Assembly: GCA_014647935.1 (NCBI GenBank)
Contig: BMQD01000029.1
Span: 1-55,824 of the forward strand
Source: Planomonospora parontospora
GTDB lineage: Bacteria > Actinomycetota > Actinomycetes > Streptosporangiales > Streptosporangiaceae
Direction: 5' to 3'
Length of the DNA stretch: 55,824 nucleotides
Shown here: piece after piece, positions 39,516-47,675 of the stretch
Layout: every line of letters begins with the position of its first letter
Numbering within the stretch: the first letter of the stretch is position 1
Program-made: the position numbers and the translations under genes
The notes under the pieces: model-generated
Told to the model about the DNA's origin: nothing
The model's input: only the letters and a program-made list of their open reading frames with translations
The model's database searches: none

Positions 39516-40083
39516 CTGCCGCGGCTGTCAGGACGTGCTTGCGGTCAAGACCGTCTTTCCCCTGGCCGTCGGCGGCCGTGGCCGTACCGCCCCAGCACGC
39601 GGGCCGGTACGGCTTCGCCCGTCCGCGTCCCACTCCCCCACCGCTGCGACCAGCAAGGATCTACGTTGACCCTGCCCGCGATCTCCTCGCACCGCCCTGC
39701 TCCGCCCGCCCGCACGCCGGGCACCGCGACGACCCCCGGTGCTGCACGGGGCTTCGACAGCTCCCGGGTTTTCTCCGCCGAGTCAAGGTCGTTTGTCAAA
39801 TCAGGGAGATCACGACGGGAGGGTGAGTTCTCCTCCCCTACGCCGGTCACGTCCGGGTACGACGGAGAAAATGACGATTCATACGTGATCGTGTCGCACC
39901 GCAAATGGCACGGATGGCTGCTACCGTCAAGACCAGAGTCAGCGGACGGTCGAGCCGCTGGTTTCTCAACGGGTGACGCAGAGTCCGGCGTGGATGCACG
40001 CGGAGCGAGCCGATCTCTGGGATGCTTTGCCGTTAGCCGCTCGATCACTGACCAGCGCAGGAGAGACCCAGGACAAAAGGAAA
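39516..40083. other. Non-coding region upstream of replication gene
   Basis: Open frames here are proline/serine-rich and not convincing. From about 39770 the region is less GC-rich and has short inverted repeats, for example TTTTCTCC near 39770 facing GGAGAAAA near 39865, and GGGAGG/CCTCCC around 39815-39835. This could be part of a replication origin or the rep promoter region; I see no gene. Confidence 0.4.
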
Positions 40084-40102
40084 CGCCCCGCAGAGCGGGG
40101 CG
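40084..40102 (-). terminator. Minus-strand intrinsic terminator
   Basis: CGCCCCG-CTCTG-CGGGGCG read on the minus strand is followed by TTTCCTTTT, a classic hairpin and T-run. It ends a minus-strand transcript coming from the start region of the rep gene. The stop of a short basic minus-strand frame (40105-40356) lies 2 bp before it, so a small gene or an antisense regulatory RNA is possible. Confidence 0.65.
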
Positions 40103-40141
40103 CCTCACCAGCAACGCACGCGATCGACGTTCAGCTTCTTC

Positions 40142-41647
40142 TTGGTTTGGCGGCCCGGAAAAGCTGAGTGCCGTTCGTGCTTCTTCGTATGTGTACGACT
40201 GGAGCTGACAATAGCACCCACCCAGTCGGTCAGCTCCGCATGCCCGCGTATCGGCGCGTCGAACGCCCCGCTGACCGGCTCCCCCGCACCCGCCGCCCCG
40301 GCACGTCCGCCGGCGGCGTCCCGACGCGCTGACCTGCGTGATCTGGGCACGCTCATCGTGCCCGAGCACCTGATCGTCGCGCCCAGCCTGAGCCTGTGGC
40401 TGGACGCGCTGGCCTACCTGATCGACGCGGCCGACCGGCGTGCCGACTGGCGGCGCAACACCGGCCGGGTCGGCTGGCAGCTGGCCTCGCGCTCCAACCG
40501 CGACATGGTCACCATGCCGAAGAAGGGCGCCACCTGGGCGGTGATGGGCACCGAGGCCGGGATCGCCCGCCGCACCCTGGCGTATGCGCTGGAGTGGATG
40601 CACGACGTCGGGCTGCTGGTCACCCTGGAGTCCGGCTCCACTCCCCGCCACCGGACCGGCACCCTGTACGGCCGGATCGACGACGGCCTGGGCAACCGGG
40701 CCGCCGAGTACATCCTGACGATCCCGCGGGAGATCCTGTCGGAGGACCCCGAGGCCCTGGACGACGCGATCCCGGCCGACGCGGTCGTGGTCGACGACGA
40801 GCTCCCCTGGCCGGTGGAGACGGTGCGCGAGCGCCCCCGCCCGCCGGCCGCCCCTCCCGCCCCCGATGAGCCTCCCGCGCCCGCCGTCCCAGCCCTCGCC
40901 GAGGCCTCCGCATCACCGCAGGTCAGCCCCCCTGTGGAAATATCTTGCACGCCCGCCGTTGGGGTTGACCTTGGGGGAGGAACTATCCCCCACACACGCG
41001 CGCGGAATTCGCCGGTTATGTCCGATTCCACGGGACCGCAGGAGCCGTGGCCGGCCACCGTCACGCCGGGCACCAAGGGCGAGATGCTCCGAGCGTGCGA
41101 GCGGCTGCGCCGCGACGACGCCCTGATGTCCCGGCTGTCGGCGCGGGACCTGCGCTCGCTGCTGCGGCCGCTGTGGACGGCCGGAGCCACCGTCCGCGAC
41201 GTCCAGCACGTGCTCAACCACCTGCCCGACGGCAGCCGCTGGTTCGCCGTCCTGACCGTGGCCGGCACCGGCAGCACCGTGCACTCGCTGCGCGGCTGGA
41301 TCCGCCACCGGATCGGCAAGTGGCTGACCGACGAGCGCGCCCTGGTCGCCGAGCTGCCCTCGCAGCGCTCCGCGCGCCTGGCGGCCGCGCAGCGCGCCGA
41401 GCAGGCCGCCTTCCGCGCCGCCTACCTCCGGGCCCGCGAGCGCGCCCTGCCCGCCGCACCCGCCCTAGCGACCGCCGACACCACCGGAGTCACAGACGCC
41501 ACAGAGGGCCCTGAGCACCCCGCAGACGCGCCGGTGGGCCTGGCCGCCGTACGGGTCGCGCTGGCCGCCACCGGGGCCGGAGAGACCGCCCTGGCCAAGC
41601 ACGCCGCCAAGCAGGCCCGCCGCTCCCGATGGATCACGAGCACATGA
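40142..41647 (+). CDS. Probable plasmid replication initiator (HTH protein)
   Basis: Up to 501 residues. Core residues 75-190 hold IVAPSLSLWLDALAYLIDAA, WQLASRSNRDMVTMPKKG and a helix-turn-helix (TWAVMGTEAGIARRTLAYAL then EWMHDVGLLVTL). A disordered Pro/Ala linker (225-300) follows, then a second helical domain (310-420, LRSLLRPLWTAGATVRDVQH) and an Ala-rich tail. This two-domain plan fits theta-type Rep proteins of actinomycete plasmids; I cannot name a family. The true start is unclear: no good ribosome-binding site precedes TTG 40142, GTG 40358 is an alternative, and a 47-codon ATG frame overlaps at 40189-40332. Confidence 0.55.
   Translation: MVWRPGKAECRSCFFVCVRLELTIAPTQSVSSACPRIGASNAPLTGSPAPAAPARPPAASRRADLRDLGTLIVPEHLIVAPSLSLWLDALAYLIDAADRRADWRRNTGRVGWQLASRSNRDMVTMPKKGATWAVMGTEAGIARRTLAYALEWMHDVGLLVTLESGSTPRHRTGTLYGRIDDGLGNRAAEYILTIPREILSEDPEALDDAIPADAVVVDDELPWPVETVRERPRPPAAPPAPDEPPAPAVPALAEASASPQVSPPVEISCTPAVGVDLGGGTIPHTRARNSPVMSDSTGPQEPWPATVTPGTKGEMLRACERLRRDDALMSRLSARDLRSLLRPLWTAGATVRDVQHVLNHLPDGSRWFAVLTVAGTGSTVHSLRGWIRHRIGKWLTDERALVAELPSQRSARLAAAQRAEQAAFRAAYLRARERALPAAPALATADTTGVTDATEGPEHPADAPVGLAAVRVALAATGAGETALAKHAAKQARRSRWITST
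40905..41045. other. Origin-like segment inside rep gene
   Basis: Base composition drops (by hand, 44 A/T in the 120 bp from 40921) and the encoded residues are low complexity. It contains GGGGGA and TCCCCC arms around a 7-bp spacer (40973-40991) and a partial DnaA-box-like TGTGGAAAT (40933-40941). Several replicons keep their origin inside the initiator gene; that this is one is inference. Confidence 0.4.
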
Positions 41648-41820
41648 TCAGCAGGAAATCTTCTTTACAAAGTAAATGGCATGGCCGTGATCAGTCGGGA
41701 GCAGACGAGGTGATGCCCCGCCGCACGGCTCGCGCCGAGGGCGGGGCATCAGGATGTGGTCTGACAGCCGGCCCGGAGGCGTGCCGTCAGTCAGGTCTGG
41801 ACGGAACCGCTAAGGACGGT

Positions 41821-41964
41821 TCACATCCGCGGGAAGTAGGGGAAGGCGCCCAGGTCAACCCCGTACGCGAGGGCCACCACGATCACGATCGCGATGATGA
41901 TGGTGCGGACGTGCCTGCCCCAGCTCTCGGGCATGCTCAGTTCGATTCGTGCGGATTCAGCCAT
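41821..41964 (-). CDS. 47-residue membrane peptide
   Basis: ATG 41964 is preceded by AAGGAGG, an excellent ribosome-binding site, which excludes the longer upstream frame. The product MAESARIELSMPESWGRHVR then TIIIAIVIVVALAYGVDL has a short amphipathic start and one strongly hydrophobic helix. It could be a small membrane regulator or a toxin-like peptide; no antitoxin is evident. It lies downstream of, and convergent to, the rep gene. Confidence 0.6.
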   Translation of the reverse strand: MAESARIELSMPESWGRHVRTIIIAIVIVVALAYGVDLGAFPYFPRM

Positions 41965-42650
41965 GTGGCCTCCTTGGTCGTCGATGCGGAGGAACCACCG
42001 GGCCTGCAGAAAATTGCGGAAGGTGATTGACACTGGGTAGGCTGCGGGTGCGTCACATCCATTTAGCGTCTGGCCTTCGGCCCGGTGCGACCTCGAAACG
42101 CAGGCTCGATCTCGTGCCACCGAGATCGGGCCTTCGAGGTGTAAGAGCATCGTATAGGGCACCCCGCGAATCCACGCCTCGCGAGAACTCTCGCCGCCCG
42201 ACGTATTTGCACCGATATGAGCGATTTCTGTTCAGTTCTTCGCGCGGTTCACATTTCCCGTGCTGCCTCGCTCCAGCCTCCTGAGCTGCACAGAAGCGGA
42301 ATCTCCGGTGTGAGGAAGTGCGGTGCCAAGGAGAAGACACGGAACTCCGCCCGCCAGAAGGTCCGCCGTCTTGTGCCCGGCGGGTGTACGGCATCACCCT
42401 GCCCAGGCTCTCCTTGATGCGGTTCACGCTGGGGCTATCGACAGGACCTGGTCTACCGCTCGTGGATCACTCCGGCGGATGGATGGCAGATGGAACTCTC
42501 CGACGCAGGACATGAACGGCCTGCGAAAATACGTGGCTTGGTGTCTGCGAGGTGGTGAACCTCGTCATGGAAGTTCGCGGGTGGCGGCTTCTCCCGGATG
42601 TCGTTGCGGTCTGCTCTGAGGATGTGCGGCCACCGTGGAACGGCGGACCG
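41965..42650. other. Gene-free region
   Basis: About 690 bp with irregular codon structure on both strands. A minus-strand stretch near 42380-42430 (SVNRIKESLGRVMPYTR) is protein-like for some 20 codons only and may be a gene remnant. I see no complete gene or RNA. Confidence 0.4.
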
Positions 42651-42821
42651 TTAAGGCCACCCGTGGGGGTGAATCGTCGTGTAGGGCGCGGGATGACCAG
42701 CCGGCCAGGAGGCCGGAAATGTCGGCTGGAAGGCGTAGTCGACGAGCAGGATGACGAGGTTCGCTTCTTTCTCGATCACCCGCCGGAATCGCTCTGTCCG
42801 CGTAGTCGCCTTCATGGACAT
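42651..42821 (-). CDS. Small hypothetical protein, 56 aa
   Basis: ATG 42821 starts MSMKATTRTERFRRVIEKEA followed by NLVILLVDYAFQPTFPASWP. Codon third positions are G or C in most codons, supporting translation. It has a basic start, an amphipathic helix and a short hydrophobic strand, but no membrane span. No family is recognised. Confidence 0.45.
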   Translation of the reverse strand: MSMKATTRTERFRRVIEKEANLVILLVDYAFQPTFPASWPAGHPAPYTTIHPHGWP

Positions 42822-43084
42822 CTCGTTCCCCGGCCTTGCCGAGCATGGAGCAGAGACAAGATCAATAATCGAACACGGTGTCGATCGAACTCCCATACGA
42901 TGTTGGACACCACGCCGTCGCCGATTTCCGGCTCCTAGACCTGCCGCGGCCGATCACCCGCTCGAGACGACCGCATCGGCCGCGATCACGGCGGCAGGTG
43001 ACCCGGGGCGCTTATCTACGGACTGATCACGAAACGGAGTGATCCGGTCGCGGACGGTTTGCGGCGTGGATCAGACTATGCGGC

Positions 43085-44902
43085 ATGGCTACGGATACTC
43101 CCCCGACCGATCCGCCAGCGCCGGAGCTGCGGCCGCTGCCCCACGAAATGACCGTCACCCCGCGCCCCGGCGCGCAGCCGGAGCTGGTGGCGTTCGGCGA
43201 GCGGTACTGGGACCTGCTCGGCGTCAACGACGACGGCCGGATCGCCTGGAAGCAGGGGGCCCGGCGGATCGACCCGGCGATCTCCCAGCCGCACATCACC
43301 GCCGCCGCCGGCGTGGTCGTGGAGGTCGCCGGGCAGGCGTGCGCCGACTGCGGGCTGACGCCCTGGCAGCCGCGCTCGAGGACCGCGCTGGAGGAACTGT
43401 GCCGGGGGATCGCCCCCGCCGGACGCTGCGTGGCCTGTGACGAGGACCTGCAGATCGCCATGGCCCGGCAGATCGATCCGGCGGCTCAGGCGCGGCGGGC
43501 AGCGACCCGGCAGCAGGCCGCCCAGCACGCCGGGCAGTCCCGAGCCCGGGCCGTATGGCGGGCCGCCTGCCAGGTCGCCGCCCAGGAGGCGCACCCGCTG
43601 GTGCTGCATCCGGCCTCCACCCTGAGCGAGCGGCAGGCCTCGGTCGAAGTGGAGGCCGCGGCGCTCGCGTGCCTGCGCTATGCGCTGGCAACGGCACCGA
43701 TCCCGGCGCTGGACCAGTGGCCCCGGCCGCTGAGCCCGTCACCGGACTGGACGCTCGCGCTGGCGCGCGGGTGGTACCAGGCCCGGCTCTTCAATGTGCA
43801 TCCCGACAGCGACCTGGACGCCTTCGTGACGCCGACGCTCGACGAGGCGGTGGAATCGGCGACCGACCGCTCGTCCTGGGAGGCCGTGATGGACACCTGG
43901 ACACCGCCGGTCGTCAACAGCTTCTACCTGCCGCGGGTGAACTGGTACGTCCCCTACGGATCCAGCATCGGCACGGCCCCCCAGCAGCTGGACACGCACC
44001 TGCTCGCGCGGCTGGACCCGGCCGTCATGACGCAGGCCCGGCAGGCCGACCTGCTGTCCCTGGCCGAGCGGCTGATCGGCGAGGAGACGATCCGCTACTT
44101 CGACTTCCTCATCGCCGAGCACAACCTGCCGCCGGTGCTCGACAACCACCGGCCGCGCCTGGTCGAGGCGGCCATGCAGGTGGCCCGGCACCGCTGCCTG
44201 GGCCAGACATACTTCCTGGCGTGGCAGGCGGCGCGCGACGCCGCCGTCGGCGCGCAAAAGCACCCCCGCGCCCCCAAGGGCAACATGACCACCCACGGGG
44301 TCAACCAGTTCGAGGAGAAATGCCGGCGCGCGAGCGCCGACCCGAACTGGCGCCTGAGCGAATGGAACGAAGACAGCCGGTTGCCGCTGTCGGCGCTGAC
44401 ACGCCTGGTCTTCCTCGGGCTGCTGGGCGCCGAACCCCTCCGGACCAGCCGATCCGACATCGAGGCGATGCTGCCGCCGCCGCGTGAGACAAGCGGCCCC
44501 GCTGAGGATGACAGCGGCCCGGACGAGACCGACGGCGACTCGATGCTCATCGACCTCCTGCGCGCGCTGGATGCCCGGGCCGACGAGGTCGACGCCGACG
44601 CGGTGCTGACCGCGTTCCAGGACGGCTACGCGGACCTGCTGGCCGCTCTGCCCGGCCAGGCGGGCACGCCGGACTCCCTGCGCCTGGCCGTGGACGGGAT
44701 GCAGCGCGTCGGCCGGGCCGTGCAGGAGGCGACCGGGGACGGGCGGGCCGCGCTGCTGGTCGCCTGCGCCGCCGCGCACGCCTACCCGAATCCGGCGGGT
44801 GATCCCCACGGCGCCGCGGTCACCGTCGGGGAGGTACTCGCCTACTACCTGTTCTCGATCGCCTCCGGTCCGCCGGCCTTCGAGGAGCCGCCACCGTTCT
44901 GA
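43085..44902 (+). CDS. Large orphan protein, 605 aa, with zinc-like Cys pairs
   Basis: This is the longest unassigned protein here. After a Pro-rich start, a beta-rich N-terminal domain (25-80) leads to two Cys pairs (CADC at about 86 and CVAC at about 115), a possible zinc ribbon. The rest is helical with recurrent Trp (WYQARLFNVHPDSDLDAFVT; NSFYLPRVNWYVPYGSS; RHRCLGQTYFLAWQAARDAA). An acidic linker (475-500) precedes a C-terminal helical domain. No enzyme motif is seen. The ATG is 8 bp after a possible -10 element (GACTAT), so the transcript may be nearly leaderless. Confidence 0.65.
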   Translation: MATDTPPTDPPAPELRPLPHEMTVTPRPGAQPELVAFGERYWDLLGVNDDGRIAWKQGARRIDPAISQPHITAAAGVVVEVAGQACADCGLTPWQPRSRTALEELCRGIAPAGRCVACDEDLQIAMARQIDPAAQARRAATRQQAAQHAGQSRARAVWRAACQVAAQEAHPLVLHPASTLSERQASVEVEAAALACLRYALATAPIPALDQWPRPLSPSPDWTLALARGWYQARLFNVHPDSDLDAFVTPTLDEAVESATDRSSWEAVMDTWTPPVVNSFYLPRVNWYVPYGSSIGTAPQQLDTHLLARLDPAVMTQARQADLLSLAERLIGEETIRYFDFLIAEHNLPPVLDNHRPRLVEAAMQVARHRCLGQTYFLAWQAARDAAVGAQKHPRAPKGNMTTHGVNQFEEKCRRASADPNWRLSEWNEDSRLPLSALTRLVFLGLLGAEPLRTSRSDIEAMLPPPRETSGPAEDDSGPDETDGDSMLIDLLRALDARADEVDADAVLTAFQDGYADLLAALPGQAGTPDSLRLAVDGMQRVGRAVQEATGDGRAALLVACAAAHAYPNPAGDPHGAAVTVGEVLAYYLFSIASGPPAFEEPPPF

Positions 44903-45360
44903 CCGCGTGAGGCCGCACGCCGACGCGGAATCGGGGCCGCCGGGCGGAAGGCACCGCAGGAAGATCGAAAACTCTCCAGCCCGTGAAGAACAACAGAACG
45001 AGCTCGATGCCCCTCACGAGCCTCGTTCCCCGGGGAGGGCTGTCCCGGATCGGGGCAGGACCGGTCGGAGGGCTCTCGGCGGGCCGGGGCTGCTTTCGGC
45101 GGGGCGCTGCCCCTCGCCAACTCGATCATCGTCTAGTCAGCATCCGGCTCCTCTAGGTCTAGAGGCCGGCCCCTCTAGGTCTAGAGGGCACCCTAGAGAC
45201 CCATCGGCCATCTGACCTGGGCTCTAGGGCCTGGAGGGGCCGGTGGTCACCGTGCCACCGGCCCCCGGATGCTGCGTCTTAAGGCGACCGTCACGGCGGC
45301 CGTGGACCGGTTGCCGAAAGAACCACAGCTGCGGCGAGCACACAGCTCTCGTGTCTCTCG
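44903..45360. other. Intergenic region with CTAG palindromes
   Basis: No gene is visible. The middle contains the palindromic repeats at 45150-45188 and further CTAG-containing half-sites to about 45240. Confidence 0.5.
45150..45188. repeat. Tandem CCTCTAG-GT-CTAGAGG palindromes
   Basis: CCTCTAGGTCTAGAGG (45150-45165) and CCCTCTAGGTCTAGAGGG (45171-45188) are two near-identical inverted repeats 21 bp apart, about two helical turns. CCCTAGAG (45191-45198) and CTCTAGGG (45222-45229) add half-sites. CTAG is usually rare in high-GC actinomycete DNA, so this cluster is unlikely to be chance. It is a candidate operator or iteron-like site. Confidence 0.7.
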
Positions 45361-45729
45361 TCAGCGGCGACCCGTCCGGTAGATCGGCCCCTCGTTCACG
45401 GGAACGGTCTCTACCAGGGTCTGGCCCTTTTGCTGGGTGAAGATGATGGAGAACTCCTCACCGCACATCTCGCACCACCCCATCAGCGCGATCCGGTGGC
45501 GCCGAGCTTCACCCAGCTTGCCGACCGGCGGGATCTCTTTGCGGTCGAGCACCTTGTCCATCTCGCCGGTGGTGGCGTTGATGCTGAGGTACGTGAACTC
45601 CTGGTCCTCTTGGCGCGCCGCGACGTAGACGTGATCGACATGGGTGCCATCAGGGTCACCGCACAAGGGACACGCCATGACGTCGTTGTCGTAGGTCAGC
45701 CTGCCGGTTCTGGGAGGTGGGGTCGTCAT
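45361..45729 (-). CDS. Zinc-ribbon-like protein, 122 aa
   Basis: ATG 45729 (MTTPPPRTGRLTYDNDVMAC). Cys pairs CPLCGDPDGTHVDH near residue 20 and WCEMCGEEF near residue 85 could form one zinc ribbon, with the intervening part beta-rich (FTYLSINATTGEMDKV). Many small proteins of this plan exist in actinomycetes without known function. The start lies close to a possible -10 (no ribosome-binding site), so it may be leaderless. It is transcribed toward the CTAG palindromes. Confidence 0.6.
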   Translation of the reverse strand: MTTPPPRTGRLTYDNDVMACPLCGDPDGTHVDHVYVAARQEDQEFTYLSINATTGEMDKVLDRKEIPPVGKLGEARRHRIALMGWCEMCGEEFSIIFTQQKGQTLVETVPVNEGPIYRTGRR

Positions 45730-45763
45730 AACAGCGACGGTACCCAGCGGGTCTGCCATCAAC

Positions 45764-45862
45764 TGCCGAATTATGCCCAAGGGATCAAGCGGCCGCGCCC
45801 GAGGCGCCGCCGTAGTGGTGGCGGCCGCCAGGGCTGGGCGTGCGGCCCTGGCGGCCGGTCCC
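45764..45862. repeat. Dispersed ~100-bp non-coding repeat, copy 2
   Basis: It matches 14234-14335 through the ordered blocks TGCCGAATT, GATCAAGCGG, GCGCCGCCGTA and GGGCGTGCGGCC, then GGCCGGTCCC. It lies between two minus-strand genes. Confidence 0.55.
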
Positions 45863-45962
45863 TGCCCGCGCCGCCAGCGCTCGCGGCCATCAGCCGATCA
45901 GATCTCGATGACCCGTGGTTCGGGACTCGAAGCGGCTTACCTCCCCACGGGAGTCATGGGGC

Positions 45963-46130
45963 CTACATCTTCTTGCGGCGGATGATCTCGATGAAGGCGA
46001 AGACAAGCAGATGCAGGACCTTCATGGCCTGGCGGTGCTTACGGCGCGAGAAGACAGCCACCAGGGTGGCGACAGGAAGGGGGAAGAGAACGAGGAGAGC
46101 GACGAGGGCTCCCAGGGTGGCAACAGACAC
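45963..46130 (-). CDS. Small membrane protein, about 55 aa
   Basis: The frame is open to 46232, but GGAG 8 bp before GTG 46130 favours the shorter form. It has a long hydrophobic segment (ATLGALVALLVLFPLPVATL), then a basic stretch (SRRKHRQAMK) and a second hydrophobic helix (HLLVFAFIEII) with a basic end (RRKKM). Two membrane spans with positively charged loops are likely. No family is recognised. Confidence 0.45.
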   Translation of the reverse strand: MSVATLGALVALLVLFPLPVATLVAVFSRRKHRQAMKVLHLLVFAFIEIIRRKKM

Positions 46131-46535
46131 GACTTGGTCTCCATGAACGTGGAAAACGCTCATCGCGTCCAAGTCGCGGAGCCTCATGTCAGCTCGCGCA
46201 GAGTCCGAATCGCCTACGAGTAGGCATGCCATGCGATGCGCACTATTGATCTTACCGGATGCTGCTCAGATTCTGGTAATGCCTGGTCAGAGTACTGATC
46301 ACTGGGGTCATGCTCAGTGACTGATGGCCCAGTTCTCCCGAAGTTTCGCCGGACCGCACGGTAGACCCCGCAGTTCCGGGGCAGGCGTCTCATCCCCACG
46401 TTGCCGGATTCTCGGAGGGCTCGAGCTGTGGGGAGCGGTGTCCCGAGGGTCGGAGAAGCGCTCAGAATCAAGCCTTTGACCTGGTCTGGCTTCCTACTTG
46501 GCGGCTCGCCGTAGTTTCGGGAGTGCTGGGCCGTC
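46131..46535. other. Intergenic region with small inverted repeats
   Basis: No convincing gene. Around 46285-46325 there are overlapping palindromes (AGTACT, TGATCA, and TCACTG facing CAGTGA), which could be an operator for the gene at 46536. Otherwise nothing recognisable. Confidence 0.35.
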
Positions 46536-47432
46536 ATGCGCCACGACTACGCGGCCTCCCACGCCTTCCGCCACGCTGCGGACGGCAGGATCCGGACGGC
46601 CTTCCGTCCGCAGACGCCCCAGGAGCGCTGGGGCAGCCACCCCGACGCGCTCAATGAGGACATGCGCGAGCTGGGCCTGGAGCCCGAGCCGGACGAGGAG
46701 TTCCAGTACCTGCCTGGTTCCGTTCCCGCGGCCCTCGCGCTGGCCAGCCGTATCTCCGGGGTGCTGTTCACTCCCGCGCTGCTGGACGGGCCGCTGCTGG
46801 GCGGGGTCATCACCGACCCGGTTCCCGCTGACGCCCCGGAAGGCGACCCGCTCGCCAGGCACGCCCTGCGGGCCTTCGACCGCAGGCTCGCCGAGGCCAT
46901 CGACGGCGCCTCCCCCGACCTGCAGCGGCGGGCCGCGATCGCCGAAGCCCGTCGCCAGTGCGAGCGTGCCGGTGTGGCCGACCACCCGGTGCTCGCCGAG
47001 GCACTCGCCTCCGCCGAGCGGGGTGAGACGCCCCCGGTCGGGCATGACTCCCCGCTCACCGAGCTCATCCGCGGCTATGAATCGGAGTTGACCGGTCATC
47101 CGATCGACAGCGCCACCGGCGAATGGACGGCGAACCCGTCGGTGGATCCGCCCCGCTCCCCGGACGGTCAGCGCACCATCTTCTCCGTCGATACCGCGAC
47201 CGGCATGTCGGCCTGTCCGAGTTGCACGTGGCACCGCCGCCCGGACGAAGAAGAGCGGGAGGCGGTCCGGCCTCGCTGGCAGGCGGCGATATCCGTACGC
47301 CATGCCTTGTCTCCCGATGCCAGGAGGGCCGCCTACAGCACCCACTTCGCGCTGGTCCACGAGGGCCAGGTCATGGCCGACCGTGATCACGCGGCGGCCG
47401 TCGCCGCGATGCTGCGCACCGCCTCGGCATAG
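46536..47432 (+). CDS. Hypothetical protein, 298 aa
   Basis: Begins MRHDYAASHAFRHAADGRIR. A helical middle (LARHALRAFDRRLAEAIDGA; AAIAEARRQCERAGVADHPV) leads to a beta-rich part (TIFSVDTATGMSACPSCTWH) with one CPSC pair, and a C-terminal helix (DHAAAVAAMLRTASA). No named family or catalytic motif is seen. The start is ATG 46536 without a strong ribosome-binding site. It is an isolated gene between small orphan genes. Confidence 0.6.
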   Translation: MRHDYAASHAFRHAADGRIRTAFRPQTPQERWGSHPDALNEDMRELGLEPEPDEEFQYLPGSVPAALALASRISGVLFTPALLDGPLLGGVITDPVPADAPEGDPLARHALRAFDRRLAEAIDGASPDLQRRAAIAEARRQCERAGVADHPVLAEALASAERGETPPVGHDSPLTELIRGYESELTGHPIDSATGEWTANPSVDPPRSPDGQRTIFSVDTATGMSACPSCTWHRRPDEEEREAVRPRWQAAISVRHALSPDARRAAYSTHFALVHEGQVMADRDHAAAVAAMLRTASA

Positions 47433-47675
47433 CGGTGCCCTCATCCTGCGGATCAGTGCGGGAAACGCGTGCCGGCCGCCGGCTTTCGCGGTCCGTGAAC
47501 GACATCCGGCTCCCGCCTGCGAAAGCAGCGGTCTTCCCGTCGACCTTCGCGGTGCAAGAGCCAGTCCTGTCCCGGGATCGGCGCGGGCGGTCACGCTGTC
47601 CCGTCCTCCGTGAAGGTCTTCCTGGACCCGCTCGGCAACGACGAAGGATCCCATCATGTGGATAACGGACGTTCC

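Noticed and set aside
39063-40208. A plus-strand frame spanning the terminator and the region before rep
   Set aside because: It runs through a perfect terminator and has low-complexity Pro/Arg/Ser composition; the RRQRL-type gene in another frame explains its start.
46214-46537. A minus-strand frame of 107 codons before the gene at 46536
   Set aside because: Mixed composition without a ribosome-binding site; it overlaps the probable promoter region of the plus-strand gene.
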